The notes under the pieces were generated by a model. The model saw nothing but the letters and a program-made list of their open reading frames with translations. It had not been told where the DNA came from and did no database searches. Shown here piece by piece: positions 21,297-32,700 of a DNA stretch of 64,000 nucleotides (positions are counted from its first letter, which is position 1; each line of letters opens with the position of its first letter). The translations under genes were made by a program, and so were the position numbers. Location: contig JACAAK010000014.1 of assembly GCA_025093985.1 (NCBI GenBank), positions 372,001 to 436,000 of the forward strand. Reading direction: 5' to 3'. This DNA comes from Calvatia gigantea (Eukaryota; Basidiomycota; Agaricomycetes; Agaricales; Lycoperdaceae).

Positions 21297-21915
21297 TGTT
21301 ACGTGCGTTACCTTACTTCGCAACCGGGCCTGGATCGTCTCCACTCAGGGAGAGGTTCAACGCTATAGCCCAGGAGTATTTGACAAGTCTCAATGACTTC
21401 TGTGCAGGCTTTGGATCGCTTCCTCAAGTAGAAGCTCGCGCTTGCCTGAGAAGTCTGAGTTAAGTGTCACTGCAGTCCCCAAGGTTGTTAGCCTTGTAGT
21501 AGACGAGCGAAGATAAGGAAGCTTGTTACTAGAATAACCTAAAGTAATACAAAGTACTACTTAAGGTTTATATACTAGCTGCGAATAAGAGATGAGAGAT
21601 TACGTAGTAGATATGAGTCAATGAGAATTACTACGGGTTAATTGGTAATCTAAGGAACCATAGGGATAGGTGAATAGAAGAACGAGTACGAGTCATAAGA
21701 AGATGGAGTCAGGTAAAGAGAAGTACGACGGTGGGAAAAGATAAAGGTGAAACAGGAACATGATTCAGAATGAATCATAAGAAGCAAAGGTAGAAGTACA
21801 TGTGATAAATAAATAAAGAACGGACCGGGGTATACAAGAAGACAAGAATGGAAAGTCCATACGGAAGGTTAATACGTTAATGCGGAGAGTCCGGGGGTGT
21901 GGTAAGTTCGTAACA
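21297..21915 (-). mobile_element. Element D 5' LTR
   Basis: 619 bp, keeping both CpGs that the 3' LTR has lost and matching the solo LTR at 43870-44497 there. The TSD copy GGATG follows at 21916-21920. Confidence 0.93.
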
Positions 21916-22067
21916 GGATGCATTGGCAAACCCTGCATACATGTCAGTGAAAGTGATGCATGCAGTGGCAAGGGCGATGTGCCTGTTGACGACTAGCCAT
22001 TTATTTTGGGCAGTGATGGTTTCTATTTTGTTGTTGGTGGCCTTGTCAATGTCTTTTAGCAGGGATT
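21913..22067. repeat. 155-bp perfect direct repeat, left copy (E ORF3)
   Basis: Identical to 23138-23292. The first three bases, ACA, belong to the end of the D LTR; the other 152 are element E ORF3 starting exactly at the D target duplication. It brackets filler 22068-23137. Confidence 0.93.
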
Positions 22068-22308
22068 GGACTACTGATGCTTCAATCGTCCCCTTGTGTC
22101 CCTTGATTTCCATCTCGATAGTGGCCATTTCCATGACCTTTCCTCCTTAGTTTGTTGTTCTGTCAGTGTTGAGGATTGTGACTTCTTGTTCCAGTTTTTT
22201 CATGGGGATTCATTCTTCATCTACAAGCTTTTTGCTGATGCTACTAGTGGTGCATCCTGAATCAATGATGGTGTTGACCGTGATTTCTTTGTTTGGAGTT
22301 TGAATAAT
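22068..22308 (-). pseudogene. pol: Family-1-like protease fragment in filler F
   Basis: Shows the retropepsin site TIIDSGCTTSSISKK, here a proper DSG, and MEIKGHKGTIEASVVQ. Its left end is fused in frame to ORF3 codons (SLLKDIDKATNNK), giving an 85-codon hybrid frame that is a by-product of the junction. Its right end is cut by the F LTR. Confidence 0.75.
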
Positions 22309-22617
22309 TGTTACGACCTTAGTCGGTTTAGACCTCAGGTTGCAGCTCTGGCTAAGTCTTGAGGGCGAGTAAGGGAAAGAGAACAGAAGGTGGTTAAGCA
22401 TACCGAATACAACAGGGTGTATGTACACTTAAATACGTCTAGAATTATCCGGTTGAACGGATGGAGTAACTACATGAAACGTCCGGTCAAGGTGTGGTAG
22501 TTGGTATGAGTCATGTCTTCGGAGAACGCTGGACTGGAATAACTTGAAACAGGCACGCGGATAGGTAGGAATGTAGAATAGCACGGAACTCGTTATGATC
22601 GGTGGAAACTCATAACA
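22309..22617 (-). mobile_element. Family-1 variant LTR in filler F
   Basis: 309 bp, TGTTACGACC to ACTCATAACA on plus. It has the same hairpin region and promoter-like TATTTAAG on the sense strand as family 1 but is clearly diverged. ORF3 precedes it on minus, so it is a 3' LTR. Confidence 0.8.
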
Positions 22618-23137
22618 ATACCCTCCGATTAGACTTCATGCCTCAGGAAGTTTGTCAAACTCTCCATTAACTACGGCGGCGGCGAGGGCTTTCTTGGTGG
22701 CTCCGATGAGGTACTTTCCTTCGTTGGAGCATGCGAAGAAGACGGGTAAGTGGCTGCGGCCATCTTGACGGATAGGGACTGGGACTCCGTTGAAGGGGAA
22801 CTCGGTGATGGTTGAGTTGTCCCAGTAGCTCTTGACTATCGTTTTCCAATAATGTTGGTCCTTTTCTTGGCCTGGTAGTACACTGCGGAATCTTGCTGGT
22901 GGGAGAAAAACCGATACGATCTGTGGTGGGGTGATGGTCTTTATGAATCATCGGAGTGCATTGACTTCCTCCTTTATTGAGACGGTGGTTTCTTCATCCA
23001 TGGGCATGTCTGCTCGTTTGGTTGGTGGGGACCGGATGGTGGTGTGTAGGTCAGTGAGAGTGACTCCAATGCGTGTAACGAGTTGATCGATGTCTGGGTC
23101 TTCTGTGGTCTTGTCGCGTCCTAGTAGGTTCATAGCG
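22618..23137 (-). pseudogene. Variant ORF3 C-terminal part in filler F
   Basis: Diverged family-1 ORF3: MNLLGRDKTTEDPDIDQLV, PMDEETTVSIKEEVNALR and the GATKKAL end region. Frameshifted in the middle. It shows that ORF3 exists in a second subfamily with protein-level similarity, which supports it being a genuine gene. Confidence 0.7.
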
Positions 23138-23292
23138 ACAGGATGCATTGGCAAACCCTGCATACATGTCAGTGAAAGTGATGCATGCAGTGGCAAGGGC
23201 GATGTGCCTGTTGACGACTAGCCATTTATTTTGGGCAGTGATGGTTTCTATTTTGTTGTTGGTGGCCTTGTCAATGTCTTTTAGCAGGGATT
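23138..23292. repeat. 155-bp perfect direct repeat, right copy
   Basis: Identical to 21913-22067. From here E ORF3 continues normally to its start at 23461. Confidence 0.93.
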
Positions 23293-23461
23293 CGAGAAGT
23301 CCCTGTGCTGGAGATGGCATAATGGCTAAGTTGTAACAAGTACCTTGGGGGATAGGTGCTTGGCTGTTGCCTGGCTCTGGGAGGGGGACAGAGGAGATTG
23401 TGGTTGGATTGGGGTGGACGAGGGAATGAATAGTGACATGGTTGGCCTGGGAGGAAGGCAT
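23138..23461 (-). pseudogene. Element E ORF3, N-terminal part
   Basis: Begins at the ATG at 23461 (MPSSQANHVTIHSLVHPNP), continuing LLESLLKDIDKATNNKIETI and NKWLVVNRHIALATACITF. The ATG lies in the pol frame, nine bases after the first base of the pol TAG (23468-23470 on plus). It was contiguous with 12785 before D and filler F arrived. Confidence 0.8.
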
Positions 23462-23467
23462 ATTTGG

Positions 23468-23658
23468 CTAGTTTCTTTGGTTTGGTGATGATTTTTTGTT
23501 TCTTCCACCCCCCTTTTTATGGGTATCCTCTGGATGCCTCTTTTGGTAGTCCACTATTGCATCTTGAGCATTTGTCAGGTTGGATTCCACTGTCCATGTA
23601 TCTTCTTTGTTGCTGTATCCCTTCCAGTGGACTAGGAATTGATAGCCCCTTCTGCGTT
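23468..23658 (-). pseudogene. pol: Element E pol C-terminus, chromodomain
   Basis: Encodes RRGYQFLVHWKGYSNKEDTW, a chromodomain core with its aromatic residues, and a lysine-rich tail ending in TAG at 23468-23470. It is cut upstream by the 1.3-kb insertion and resumes at 24970. Confidence 0.85.
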
Positions 23659-24964
23659 GTAATGGCAAAGTCGTTTTTATGCATGAAAATCACTAATCTA
23701 AGGCATACAAGCCTAATCTAACAATTGCATCGAACCTTTCTGTAGTAGTATGACCTAATCTAAGAGCCCAACAGTATAATAAAAGAGTACTTGATCACTG
23801 TAGAACACTATGGCCATTGATGACGGATAGCGGCAGCTATGGGGTGACCACTGTGCTTAACAAAAAGCAATCCTAACAGTGTACCATATGACCAGTCATG
23901 ATTCTGGCTGGACCAGGCAGTAAAACCATTCCAATACATCTATACAGAGCTATGGGACCCCTCCAATGAGCCTAGACTCAGGAAATAAGTCTGACACACT
24001 TAATCTAAAAGAATGATCGGTGTGCTCACAAGGAAATGCCACCATTGTTAGATTAACGAACATCACTCAGCACTAATGATGCATATGGACATGTTTGCAT
24101 ACAATCCACGGGGACACATAGGAGAACAGTTCACACAATGTCCAAAATCTTAGATGTTCTACATATTTAGAGAAGAATGCAGACCCAGAGAACAGGCTAA
24201 AACACAGCCTGGAACAAATGGATACCTGGAATCCTTCTGTATTTCCAATGTTTCACTAATCTAACAGGTTGCGGCTCTCTTGGTGCGTGATCTAATCTAC
24301 TGGTTTGTACCTTGCTTGATAATATGTTCCTAGTCGTGTAATCATTATCTTGTCATAATGAGCACCCAAATAATATATAAACCCCCTCTGAGGTGTCGGA
24401 CGTGGCAAGGAACCTACTAGCCATTGCCCAGCCTTCAGAGCACAGTAAAAAGCGATCTATTGTGCCTGAGTGAAGCAAAGTAATAAGTTCTTTCAAGATT
24501 AACTGGATTAAGTGACTTGAGCTAAGGTTGAGACCTTTGTAATCTAAGAAGAAGACCTCGGCTTACTTGTGAAGTGAGCTTAGATTAAGAGCATATTGCA
24601 TCACTACACCCTGGTACTTGGAGTATCACAAGTGTAGGACAGTGCACTTCTGGTCATTGACTTGATAAGGGTGAATCTTAGGGAGTACCTGAGGTTCTGT
24701 GTCTTGTTAACTTCTTAGATAAGGGACACAAGTTGCACTTTTTACAAGTGTAACTTGGCTTTACTCTTCTTAGCGAAGGTAGCTAGTTATTCTGGTGTTC
24801 TCTACACGTCATTGTTTCACGTTATTTTGTGGAATTGTCCCTCATATTGTCAGATTGCCTCCCCACGAACTTGCCTTGTGCAGAAATCTTTAAAAATCTA
24901 TTCTGTCAGCTTAATCTAAGCCGTACATCCATATTACATTTAGTATTCTATTTCTGCCTCTTTA
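23659..24964. mobile_element. Unclassified 1306-bp insertion rich in TAATCTA motifs
   Basis: Interrupts the pol sequence CTGCGTT/TCCTTCG. The flanks GCGTT (23654-23658) and GTGTT (24965-24969) look like a 5-bp target duplication with one transition. It contains ten TAATCTA heptamers: seven on plus at 23694, 23714, 23756, 24001, 24257, 24293 and 24540, another on plus at 24912, and two on minus at 24049 and 24581. It also has a TATATAA at 24374-24380. No coding frame, and no TG...CA LTR ends. It could be a solo LTR of an unknown family or a non-autonomous DNA element. Confidence 0.65.
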
Positions 24965-24969
24965 GTGTT

Positions 24970-27900
24970 TCCTTCGTCCACAGATTTCCTCTACTTCATA
25001 TTCTTCTTCATTATTGATGATGATCAGGTTGGGTGCTGATGGCTGTTTCTGGCTTGGGAACTTGACCTTGTGGACTGGCGACAGGAGCTGTTCATTGAAT
25101 ACATCATGGATGGCCCATCCATCTGGCAATGTTAGCCGGTATGCTGCTTCTCCTATCTTTTCCTCAATGAGGAAAGGGCCATACTGTTTTTGGCCTAGCT
25201 TCTTTGATGCTTGATTGGTATGGATGTTTGTGTTCTCTAGCTACACTGTATTGTCTATTTGGTATGTTTTGGTGTGGGTCTTGTTATGGTCATATTGCTG
25301 TTTCATCTTTTCTTGGTATGCTCATAGTACTGATGAGGCATCATCTCGGGCGGTCTGAAGTTCCTTTAGGAAATCCATGGCTGCTGGATTGTTTGTCAGT
25401 GGTTCGTTTTTTCCTTTCCATGGGTTTCTTCCAAAGTTTAGGAAGAACAGCGTTGCTTGAGTTCCTTCATGCCATTTGTCATTATACTGAAATTCTGCAA
25501 TGGGGAGCCATTCTGCCCAGTCATCCTAGTTGTAATTGCAGTATAGGCAGATGTATGTTTCTACTTCTCTGTTGATGTGCTCTGTTTGACTGTCCATTTG
25601 TGGGTGGTACGCTATTGATAGATTGTGCTCTATGCCGAGCCCCTTGAATAATGCTTTGGTGAATTCTGATGTGAATTGAGGTCCTCAGTCACTGAGTACT
25701 TTCCTCGGTAGTCTGTGTAGCTTCCATATTTCATCCCAATATATCTTTGCGATATTCTTGGATGAAACATCTGTGGTAGTCACTATGAGCCATATCATTT
25801 TGTGAAGTGGTCTACGATGACCAGTATTGTGTCTTTCCCTTTTGACTCTGGTAGTGGTCTGATCATATCAATGCTAATTTCTTCCCAAGGTCTATTTGGG
25901 ACTGGGAGGGGGTGTAGCAGTGATTTGAGTAGTGTTGTTCTTGTCTTATTCCTTTGGCAGGCTTGGCACCCCTGGATATATTTTTTCACATCCTTTCACA
26001 TTGTTGGCCACCAATAATCATGGCTGATTAGTTCCATCATTCTGTATTGGCCCGGGTGGCCTGCATCTGGCACGTCGTGGTACTGTGTTAGGATTTCTTC
26101 TCATAGCTTTGGATTGGGTGGGACATATGTGCTATTTTGTCTGTAGATGATTCCATGTTCCTTGGTGAGCTTGGACTCTGGCTTTCTTAATTTGGTGAGA
26201 ACTGTTGTCTTGCACTGGGGCTTATTTCAGATCTGTTCTAGGAATGTTGGTTCGAGGAATAGTTCTGCTTGTAAGAGTACTGTGTCATCTATGTTCTCCT
26301 TTTGCAGCCAACTTTCTCAGATCATGGTGACTAGTTTGTCTTCCTGTTCTTCTGGTATTAGGTGGATTCATAATAATAGGTCGGCCTTCATGTTTGTTTT
26401 CCCAGGTACGTGTCGCAGTGTGAAGTTGTAGTCCTGTAGGCGCAGGTACCATCAAGCTTGTCATCTGTTCAGCTTTTGTGGTTCCCAGTAGTATTTCAAA
26501 TTTTCATGGTCGGTCCAGATTTTGAATTTTTCCTCTGCATCCAACAGGTAGTGTCTCCATTCCTTTAGGGCATGGATGATGGCTAGTAGCTCCTTGTCGT
26601 ATATTTCATAATTACGTTCTGCCAGTGATAGCATTTGTGATGTGAAGGCAATTGGGTGCCATTTGCCCTCCTGTAACTGGGATACCACACCTCCTAACGC
26701 ATAGTCTGATGTGTTGACTTCTACCCTGAATTGTCCTTGTCTTTGTGGCAGGGTTAACATGGGTTCTTCAGTGATGCATCTTTTAAGGTGATCGAAAGCC
26801 GTTTGGTATTCTTGGTTCCATTCCCATGTGGCTGCTCCCTTGAGTTTGTTTAGTGGTCCAGCAATCTTGCTGAAGTTTTTTATGAAATGTCGATAGTAGT
26901 TGGCAAAGCCGAGGAACCTTTCTACTCCCTTTGTGTTTTTTGGCTCTGGCCAATCTCATACTGATTTGACCTTTTCTTCTTCTATTTCGATTCACCCATG
27001 TCCTACTTTAACTCCTAGCATAGGGATTTCTTCTGCATCAAAGATGCATTTGGTTTGTTTGAAACACAGATTGTATTGTGCTGCATGCTCCAGGAACCGT
27101 ACTGTCCATTCTCTTAGTTGCTCCTTGGTGTTGCCAGGAATGGCAAAGTTGTCCATATAGTTCACAATATCTCTGTCCTATAGTAGGTCACAGAAGATGC
27201 TTGTCATCATTCTGGAGAAGGTTCCCAGTGAGTTGCTGAGTCCAAAATACATGACCATTGGCTCGAAGAGCCCTTCATTGGTGAGAAATGCAGCTTTCCA
27301 TTCGTCTCCTTCCTTGATCCTAACATTGTTATATCCCCAGATGATATTGAGCTTGTTGAAATACTTGGCCTTTCTGAGTTTGTCGATTACCTTGCCAATT
27401 CTTGGCAGCAGCATTTTGTCCTTGACTACCACGTTGTTTAATCACCTATAGTCCTGAATTAATCTCTTTGATCCATCCTTCTTGGGGATGAAGAAGGTTG
27501 GTACTGCATATGGGGATTTTGATGGCTATATTTGTCCTGATTCTAGGTTCTCTTTGATGAATGCTTTGAGTTCGTCCTGTTCTTTGACCATCATGTTGTA
27601 AGTTTCTGTGCTTATCTCCTTCAGGGTGTCCTCTATTAGGATTATTTTGTGGTCCCATTTGGTTTATTCTGGGAGTTTGTTGAATGTTGTTTTGTTGAAC
27701 AGATGTGTGAATGGTTGTACATAGTCTGGTAAATCCTCTGGTTTGGTTGGGTCTGGTTCATCTTCTTCTTCCCATAAATCTTCTGTAGTGGCCATGCTCC
27801 ATATCTTTCCTGTGATGGGAATGTTTCAGTGGGGGAATTGGCAGTTTTGTGGACACCAGGTGAATTTGATTTCTCCATTATTCCAATCTACTTCCAGGTT

Positions 27901-28318
27901 GTGTTTGACCAGCCAGTCATGTCCTAGAAAGACCTCTGCATGGTCTTGTAGTTGCACAACTGACACTTTGATCTGTTCTTTGTGTCCTTGAATGTCTATG
28001 TCAATTGTGGCCATTTCCGTTACTTTTCCACCCTAGTTTGGTGTCCCATCCACATTTAGTACTAAGATCTGTTGTTCCAGTTTTTGAGTGGGGAGTTTTT
28101 CTTTGTCTACCAGTTTTTTGCTGATGCTGCTGGTCATACACCCTGAGTTGACAATCGTATCCACTGTTATTTCTTTTCCTGCCATTTGTATTTTTCCTTT
28201 TAGGTTTAGTTTGCGCTTTCTTCTCTGAGGAATCATGTAGAATTTGTCTGATATCCTAGATACAAGCTTTCTGACTCTCAAGGTAGTGCCTACTCAGAGT
28301 CTTTGGAAAAATCCTTCT
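24970..28318 (-). pseudogene. pol: Element E pol, protease to integrase
   Basis: On minus: protease 28033-28281 (NSGCMTSS, Asp replaced by Asn), an LGHDWLVKHNLEVDW segment near 27900, RT near 27160-27480 with the catalytic box as YMDN, RNase H 26461-26760 (EVNTSDYALGG, DKELLAI), integrase with CQACQRNK at 25795-25989 and ISIDMIRPLPE, then SDQ- and NREVETYI-type sites near 25600-25700. Many stops. Both the protease and RT active sites carry Asp to Asn changes, which fits G-to-A transition decay. Confidence 0.85.
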
Positions 28319-29414
28319 TTTCTTCATTGACCTCCTCTATTCCTCGGACCTGTACCTTCTTTGGTGCAGTGCAGGCTTTTGCTATGTGGCCTGTTTTTCC
28401 ACAGTTGTAGCAAGTCAGCCCCTTGGGTTTTTTGCAATCTTTGGCCATATGTCTGAAAATGCCACAATTATAGCACTTAGGTTTCCCTTCGGCATTGAAA
28501 ATGTGGTGTTGGCTTCCTATTTCCATTGGTTCTCCCATTCCTCTGTAGGTGGTGCCGGTGTTTGTTTTCTTGTCTCTGCGATACTCGGATGCTTCATATC
28601 CTTGTCTGATGGAGAGTATGGCTTCTTTCCATTCTGTGTATGTGTCTGGTCTGGCTGAAGGTGGATAGCCAGTGATTGTATGTATGATATCTTGTCAGGT
28701 GTTTTTCCTAAGTAGGAACATGGCATGCTTGCTATCGGTCTTGGCTTTGCTTTTCAAAACTTTGAATTCGATTAGGTAGTCGGCAGTGTTTCAGTTTCCT
28801 TTTTTGAAATTTTCGATCTGCCATTCTGCCTTACTGTTTGAGGCATCGTCTGAGAAGGTTCTTCTAAATTCCTCAGAGAAGACCTTCCAGTCCACTGAAT
28901 CTTCAGATTCTAGGATGGCTGGTGCCCTCATGGCTGCGTATGCTTCTGCAGTTCCTCCTCTCAGCCTGGCTAGGACTGCTATAACTTTGTTGTCTGCTGA
29001 GACTATCTTGTTGAACTTCATGAAGAGTGTTATTGCTCTCCACCAGTCATTGAACTTGGTATGGGTGCTGTCAAAAAACCCCGGGTCTGGCACTAGGCCT
29101 TTCCCACTGGGCATTGTTGCGGGTACTACTGCATTGTTGGTCATGTTAGAGTCAGTTTCTGATTCTGTTTTGTCTGAGCTTGATTTGTCTGATTTCTCCT
29201 GATGGACTAACTCTTCCTCTGCTAGGTTGAGTTTGTTTAGAAGTTCTGATAATACTTCTTCTTCTGCTGGGTTTACTCTGGGTTCGCCATGCATTTCTTC
29301 AGTTGGTTCTTCAGGTACTTCGGGGTTCCCTGTTTCTTCTTCGTCTGATGTCTCGGATTCATCGTCAGTGATTTCAAGATTTGGTTCTCTGTATTTGTCT
29401 GGGTTTGAGCTCAT
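28290..29414 (-). pseudogene. gag: Element E gag
   Basis: Starts at the ATG at 29414 (MSSNPDKYREPNLEI) with the acidic N-terminal domain, then the capsid (FNDWWRAITLFMKFNKIVSA). Two CCHC knuckles lie at 28290-28538 (CYNCGIFRHMAKDC, CYNCGKTGHIAKAC), and it ends with TAG at 28290-28292. A TGA at the codon after KKGN (28791) is shared with element C, where H preserves an Arg-derived site. The candidate shift site GGATTTTTCC is at 28305-28314. Confidence 0.85.
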
Positions 29415-29473
29415 ATACTAGCTCCTGGGTTGCTCCTATTCAGGCCTGTTTCAGCCTACTCCTTGCAAGGTGA

Positions 29474-29491
29474 GGTGGGGATGCTTAACCA
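29474..29491 (-). promoter_or_regulatory. Putative primer-binding site, element E
   Basis: On minus TGGTTAAGCATCCCCACC, two bases from the 5' LTR. It differs from the B/C version (GTG in place of CAT) and equals the H version. Confidence 0.6.
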
Positions 29492-29493
29492 AA

Positions 29494-29788
29494 TGTTATG
29501 ACCTTAGTCTGAGTAAACCTCAGGTTGCAACTTAGGCTAAGACTTAAGGGTGAGTAAGGGAAAGAGAACAAAAGATGGTTAAGCGTACAGAATATAGGAG
29601 TATGTATGTACGCTTAAATACAATAGACATCCAGTTGAATGGATGGAGATGACTACATGAAACATCCAATGACAATGGCGCAGGTTAATACCCGGAGATC
29701 ACTGGACTAGAATAGGTGAAACAGGTATAAGACGGAGTAGAATGCAGACAAGTACAGAGTGAGTAGAAATAGACGAAAGTTCACAACA
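29494..29788 (-). mobile_element. Element E 5' LTR
   Basis: 295 bp, TGTTATGACC to GTTCACAACA on plus. The TSD GTGCC follows at 29789-29793. Confidence 0.88.
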
Positions 29789-32700
29789 GTGCCTTTGGTC
29801 CACTTGATACCCTGTCTGACCCATGTTGTGAACGTGTGCACTATACACAGCAGTCCTACATGATGCTGATATGTTGTTACCCACTCTTGGTTTTTAATCC
29901 AGCAAACTGTCATCTCCAGTCTGGTTCGACTGCTTTAGGTCCGCTCCCCATTCTGGGTTGTAGCAGAACTGTTCCGCTTTGGTTGCTCCACCTCTGTTCT
30001 GGTATTCTCTCTCCGATCATTTATGCTGAGCATCATGCTCCGCTTTGCTGGTCTATTAGCTGGTCTTAGTGACCACAATAAAACACTGCAGTGTCAGGAA
30101 AATTATAAGCCTTGTGTACTTGTGTTTCAAGCCAATTGGACAAGTCCCACCTTGAGTTCCATAATATACCACAAACATATACCTGAGCTATTTGACCCAC
30201 TTAAGCTGGCAGTTGTAAGCCACTAAGGCCCACTTAATCAAATAAAGCTGGGATATAGACAATATCTTTGAGAAGTCCACTGTTTGTTCCTTCACTTCAT
30301 GCTTTGATGCTTTACCCCTTCTACGTCCATTTGACTACCACTTTATTCTTTCTATGGATAGCTCATGTGCTTCAAGCACTTTATGCCACGCTAAGGCAGT
30401 GGGCTGCTGCATTTGCAGCACTTACAATGGAATGGTAGACAGTGGCCACAAGGCTTGCAGCACCAATAAAACCATGGCATTATGCCAATAGCAGCAGCAC
30501 TTGCAGCATCTGCAAAAATATCCAAAGAAGATAGCAAGGAGAAGAATGCTTATTGCATCCTTGCAGCTGGGAAATAAGGGGAGAAGGATAATGAGCTGGT
30601 AATACCACCATTATGTCATTTCAGAAAATACTTCAGAATATAGTTTAAATATGCCGCTGGCTCGAGCGATTGCCACCATATACTATTTCTCTTACAGAGG
30701 AGCCGCATCACTACATATCGCGCCCTGCTTCCAGCACCAATGTTACTTCACTTGTGTTAAGCACATGTTCATGTGCCCAAGTTTGAAGACCTGTTTTAAG
30801 TCAGAGCATGGACAAGCATGATAAAATGCTTTGTCCGCCAACTATAGGAATAACAAAGATTACTTTAAGGAAGTTTGACTTTATGGAAGTCGCCATCCAC
30901 AATTAGGATTCATGTGCACCATTTAGCAACTATAATTGAGAAAGAGGATGTGTTTAGCACCATGTAATGCAACAAGCCAACAAATTCCTTAAGAAATCCT
31001 TTAGACCACTCTTTATGGAGCTTGGTGCCGGAGGAGTTCTTGAGTCGCCATCTTTGAATGTCGCTGATCTTGACACCAATGGAAGGATATACGGTAGTAC
31101 TTTTGACTTCATACTCCTTGAAAAATGCTGTGAATAACAGTGTGCCACATGAGATGTAAGTGCTGGCTATAAATCCTTTTCTACACAACAAGTGAGAAAT
31201 CCTTATGGATTATATGAAGATGATAGCGGGAGCACGTCGCTCTATTCACTTGAGAAGAATATCCCTTATAGGATCTCGTGAATTGCATCATTAAAAAAGA
31301 AAGGAAATTATGACACATCCAGGAATTAGCAGAATAGCTCCCAATGTATAACAGTTGAGCTTCAGTATTATGTCACCAGATTTAATTCTTAGATCTTGCT
31401 GCTTTACATTAGGCTTGAGGCAAGAAACTGGAATCCTCCAGGAATGACAAGCATCTGAACTGCTTTGATATTCCAGCATTAGTCTATGACATTAGGGATA
31501 AAGATTTGTAGCGCCATATTAGTGAGCAGCCAATCTATATCAAGAAATCTTATAACGTATGTCCTCAAGTGTAATGCTTTTGAGGCAATCGTTAAAGGTC
31601 ACCACCTTTGCAATAAGTCATGCAGAGCCATATTAGTTCACCCAATCTCATTGTTGTACACGAACTTGCATTATTAGCAAGGAGATGTTTGGTTGTTGAA
31701 CATTACGCCTACTAGACTATATCATTTGACATCATCGAACAGAACTTCCTATGATTATGCCTTCTCCACTCATCTTTTATGACTTGGTGAGATGTTGCAT
31801 TATTTCATCGCCACTCTGGATTATTTCACAAGGGAAATTGCATCAGTACCTTTATCCAGAATCTTTTTTACGAATATCCTCGTCCTTGAGCATAATACTC
31901 AGACTTGATGGAATTGCTAGTCATCTATTATGACGCTATTCTATGACTTCTCATCTCATGATGATAGTTGTCCTCCTTTGAAAGAAGTTATGAGGCTCTA
32001 AGACTCATTTGAGAAACCTCTACAGTATAGCTGACAATGGCCAATGTCGCAACTGATTATGGAGGAGAGTTTGTCTAAATGAGAGCAATAGCAAATATTC
32101 ATGGCATGAATAACCCACTTAAACCTCCTACTCCCAATGCTTTTGCAACAGTTGACATAGAGAGAGTGATCCGCATTACACTTTGAGAGCCTAAAAGCTT
32201 TATGGCAATGGGGAAGTCTTACCCATCTCAGTGATAGTTTAGCATTGACTAGAGCGTAACGCACCAGTCCAAGTGTTTATAGTGGAAGATACTTAATTGT
32301 GTAAATTAAGGGATAAACTATTAATTTTGTTCTGTACTGTGGGTTTGGCTTTGCAGCACATCAGTTAACATGATGACTACCCAAACATGATCACTTATTC
32401 GAGATGTAACATACCTCAATCATTTGATCAATGAGAACTTTCGAGTTCAAGCAGTACACAGAAAGGCTTAACATTCTATGAACAATCCACATTTGGATGC
32501 CTTATTCGATGAGGGAATATACCCTTAAACACCATGATTCAGCAACTGGATAGCAGTAAAACCAGTTCATTTGCAAAGAAGAGAGCAAAACCTGCACAAA
32601 GCAAGAGATAGCAACTTCTTTATCTGCCATCTTTTGATGTCACAGGATATATTCCATTTAATTCCACAATCACCTCCTGATTCCTTTCCATTTCCATTTG

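Larger units (their letters stand above)
12786..21915 (-). mobile_element. Element D, young gypsy chromovirus with third ORF region
   Basis: 9130 bp. LTRs are 619 bp each (12786-13404, 21297-21915) and differ at two positions, both CpG in the right copy and TpG/CpA in the left. Flanks are GAATG and GGATG, a 5-bp duplication with one transition. Minus-strand order: LTR, gag, pol, post-pol ORFs, LTR. Pol is fully open. Gag has two in-frame stops. A solo LTR of the same family sits in element C at 43870-44497. It is the most recent LTR insertion I can date here. Confidence 0.92.
22068..23137 (-). mobile_element. Chimeric filler F inside element E ORF3
   Basis: 1070 bp made of protease fragment, family-1-variant LTR and ORF3 fragment, all minus, in an order that shows a junction between one element's 3' end and another element's protease. 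The matching LTR is 309 bp and more diverged than the E LTRs, so it comes from another locus. Neither border is an LTR end. It is flanked by the 155-bp repeat. The D LTR end is part of the repeat, which implies that the event followed D. Confidence 0.8.
11798..29788 (-). mobile_element. Element E, family-1 gypsy chromovirus (minus), split by D and others
   Basis: LTRs of exactly 295 bp each (11798-12092 and 29494-29788), flanked by the TSD GTGCC (11793-11797, 29789-29793). Read on minus from 29788: LTR, PBS, gag, pol, a 1.3-kb insertion, chromodomain, ORF3 interrupted by filler and by element D, then the 3' LTR. All coding parts carry stops. It lies inside the copia-like element and is host to D. 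Confidence 0.88.

Noticed and set aside
21877..22134. 85-codon protease-ORF3 hybrid as a new gene
   Set aside because: It lies exactly across the filler junction at 22067/22068, so it is a by-product of the rearrangement.
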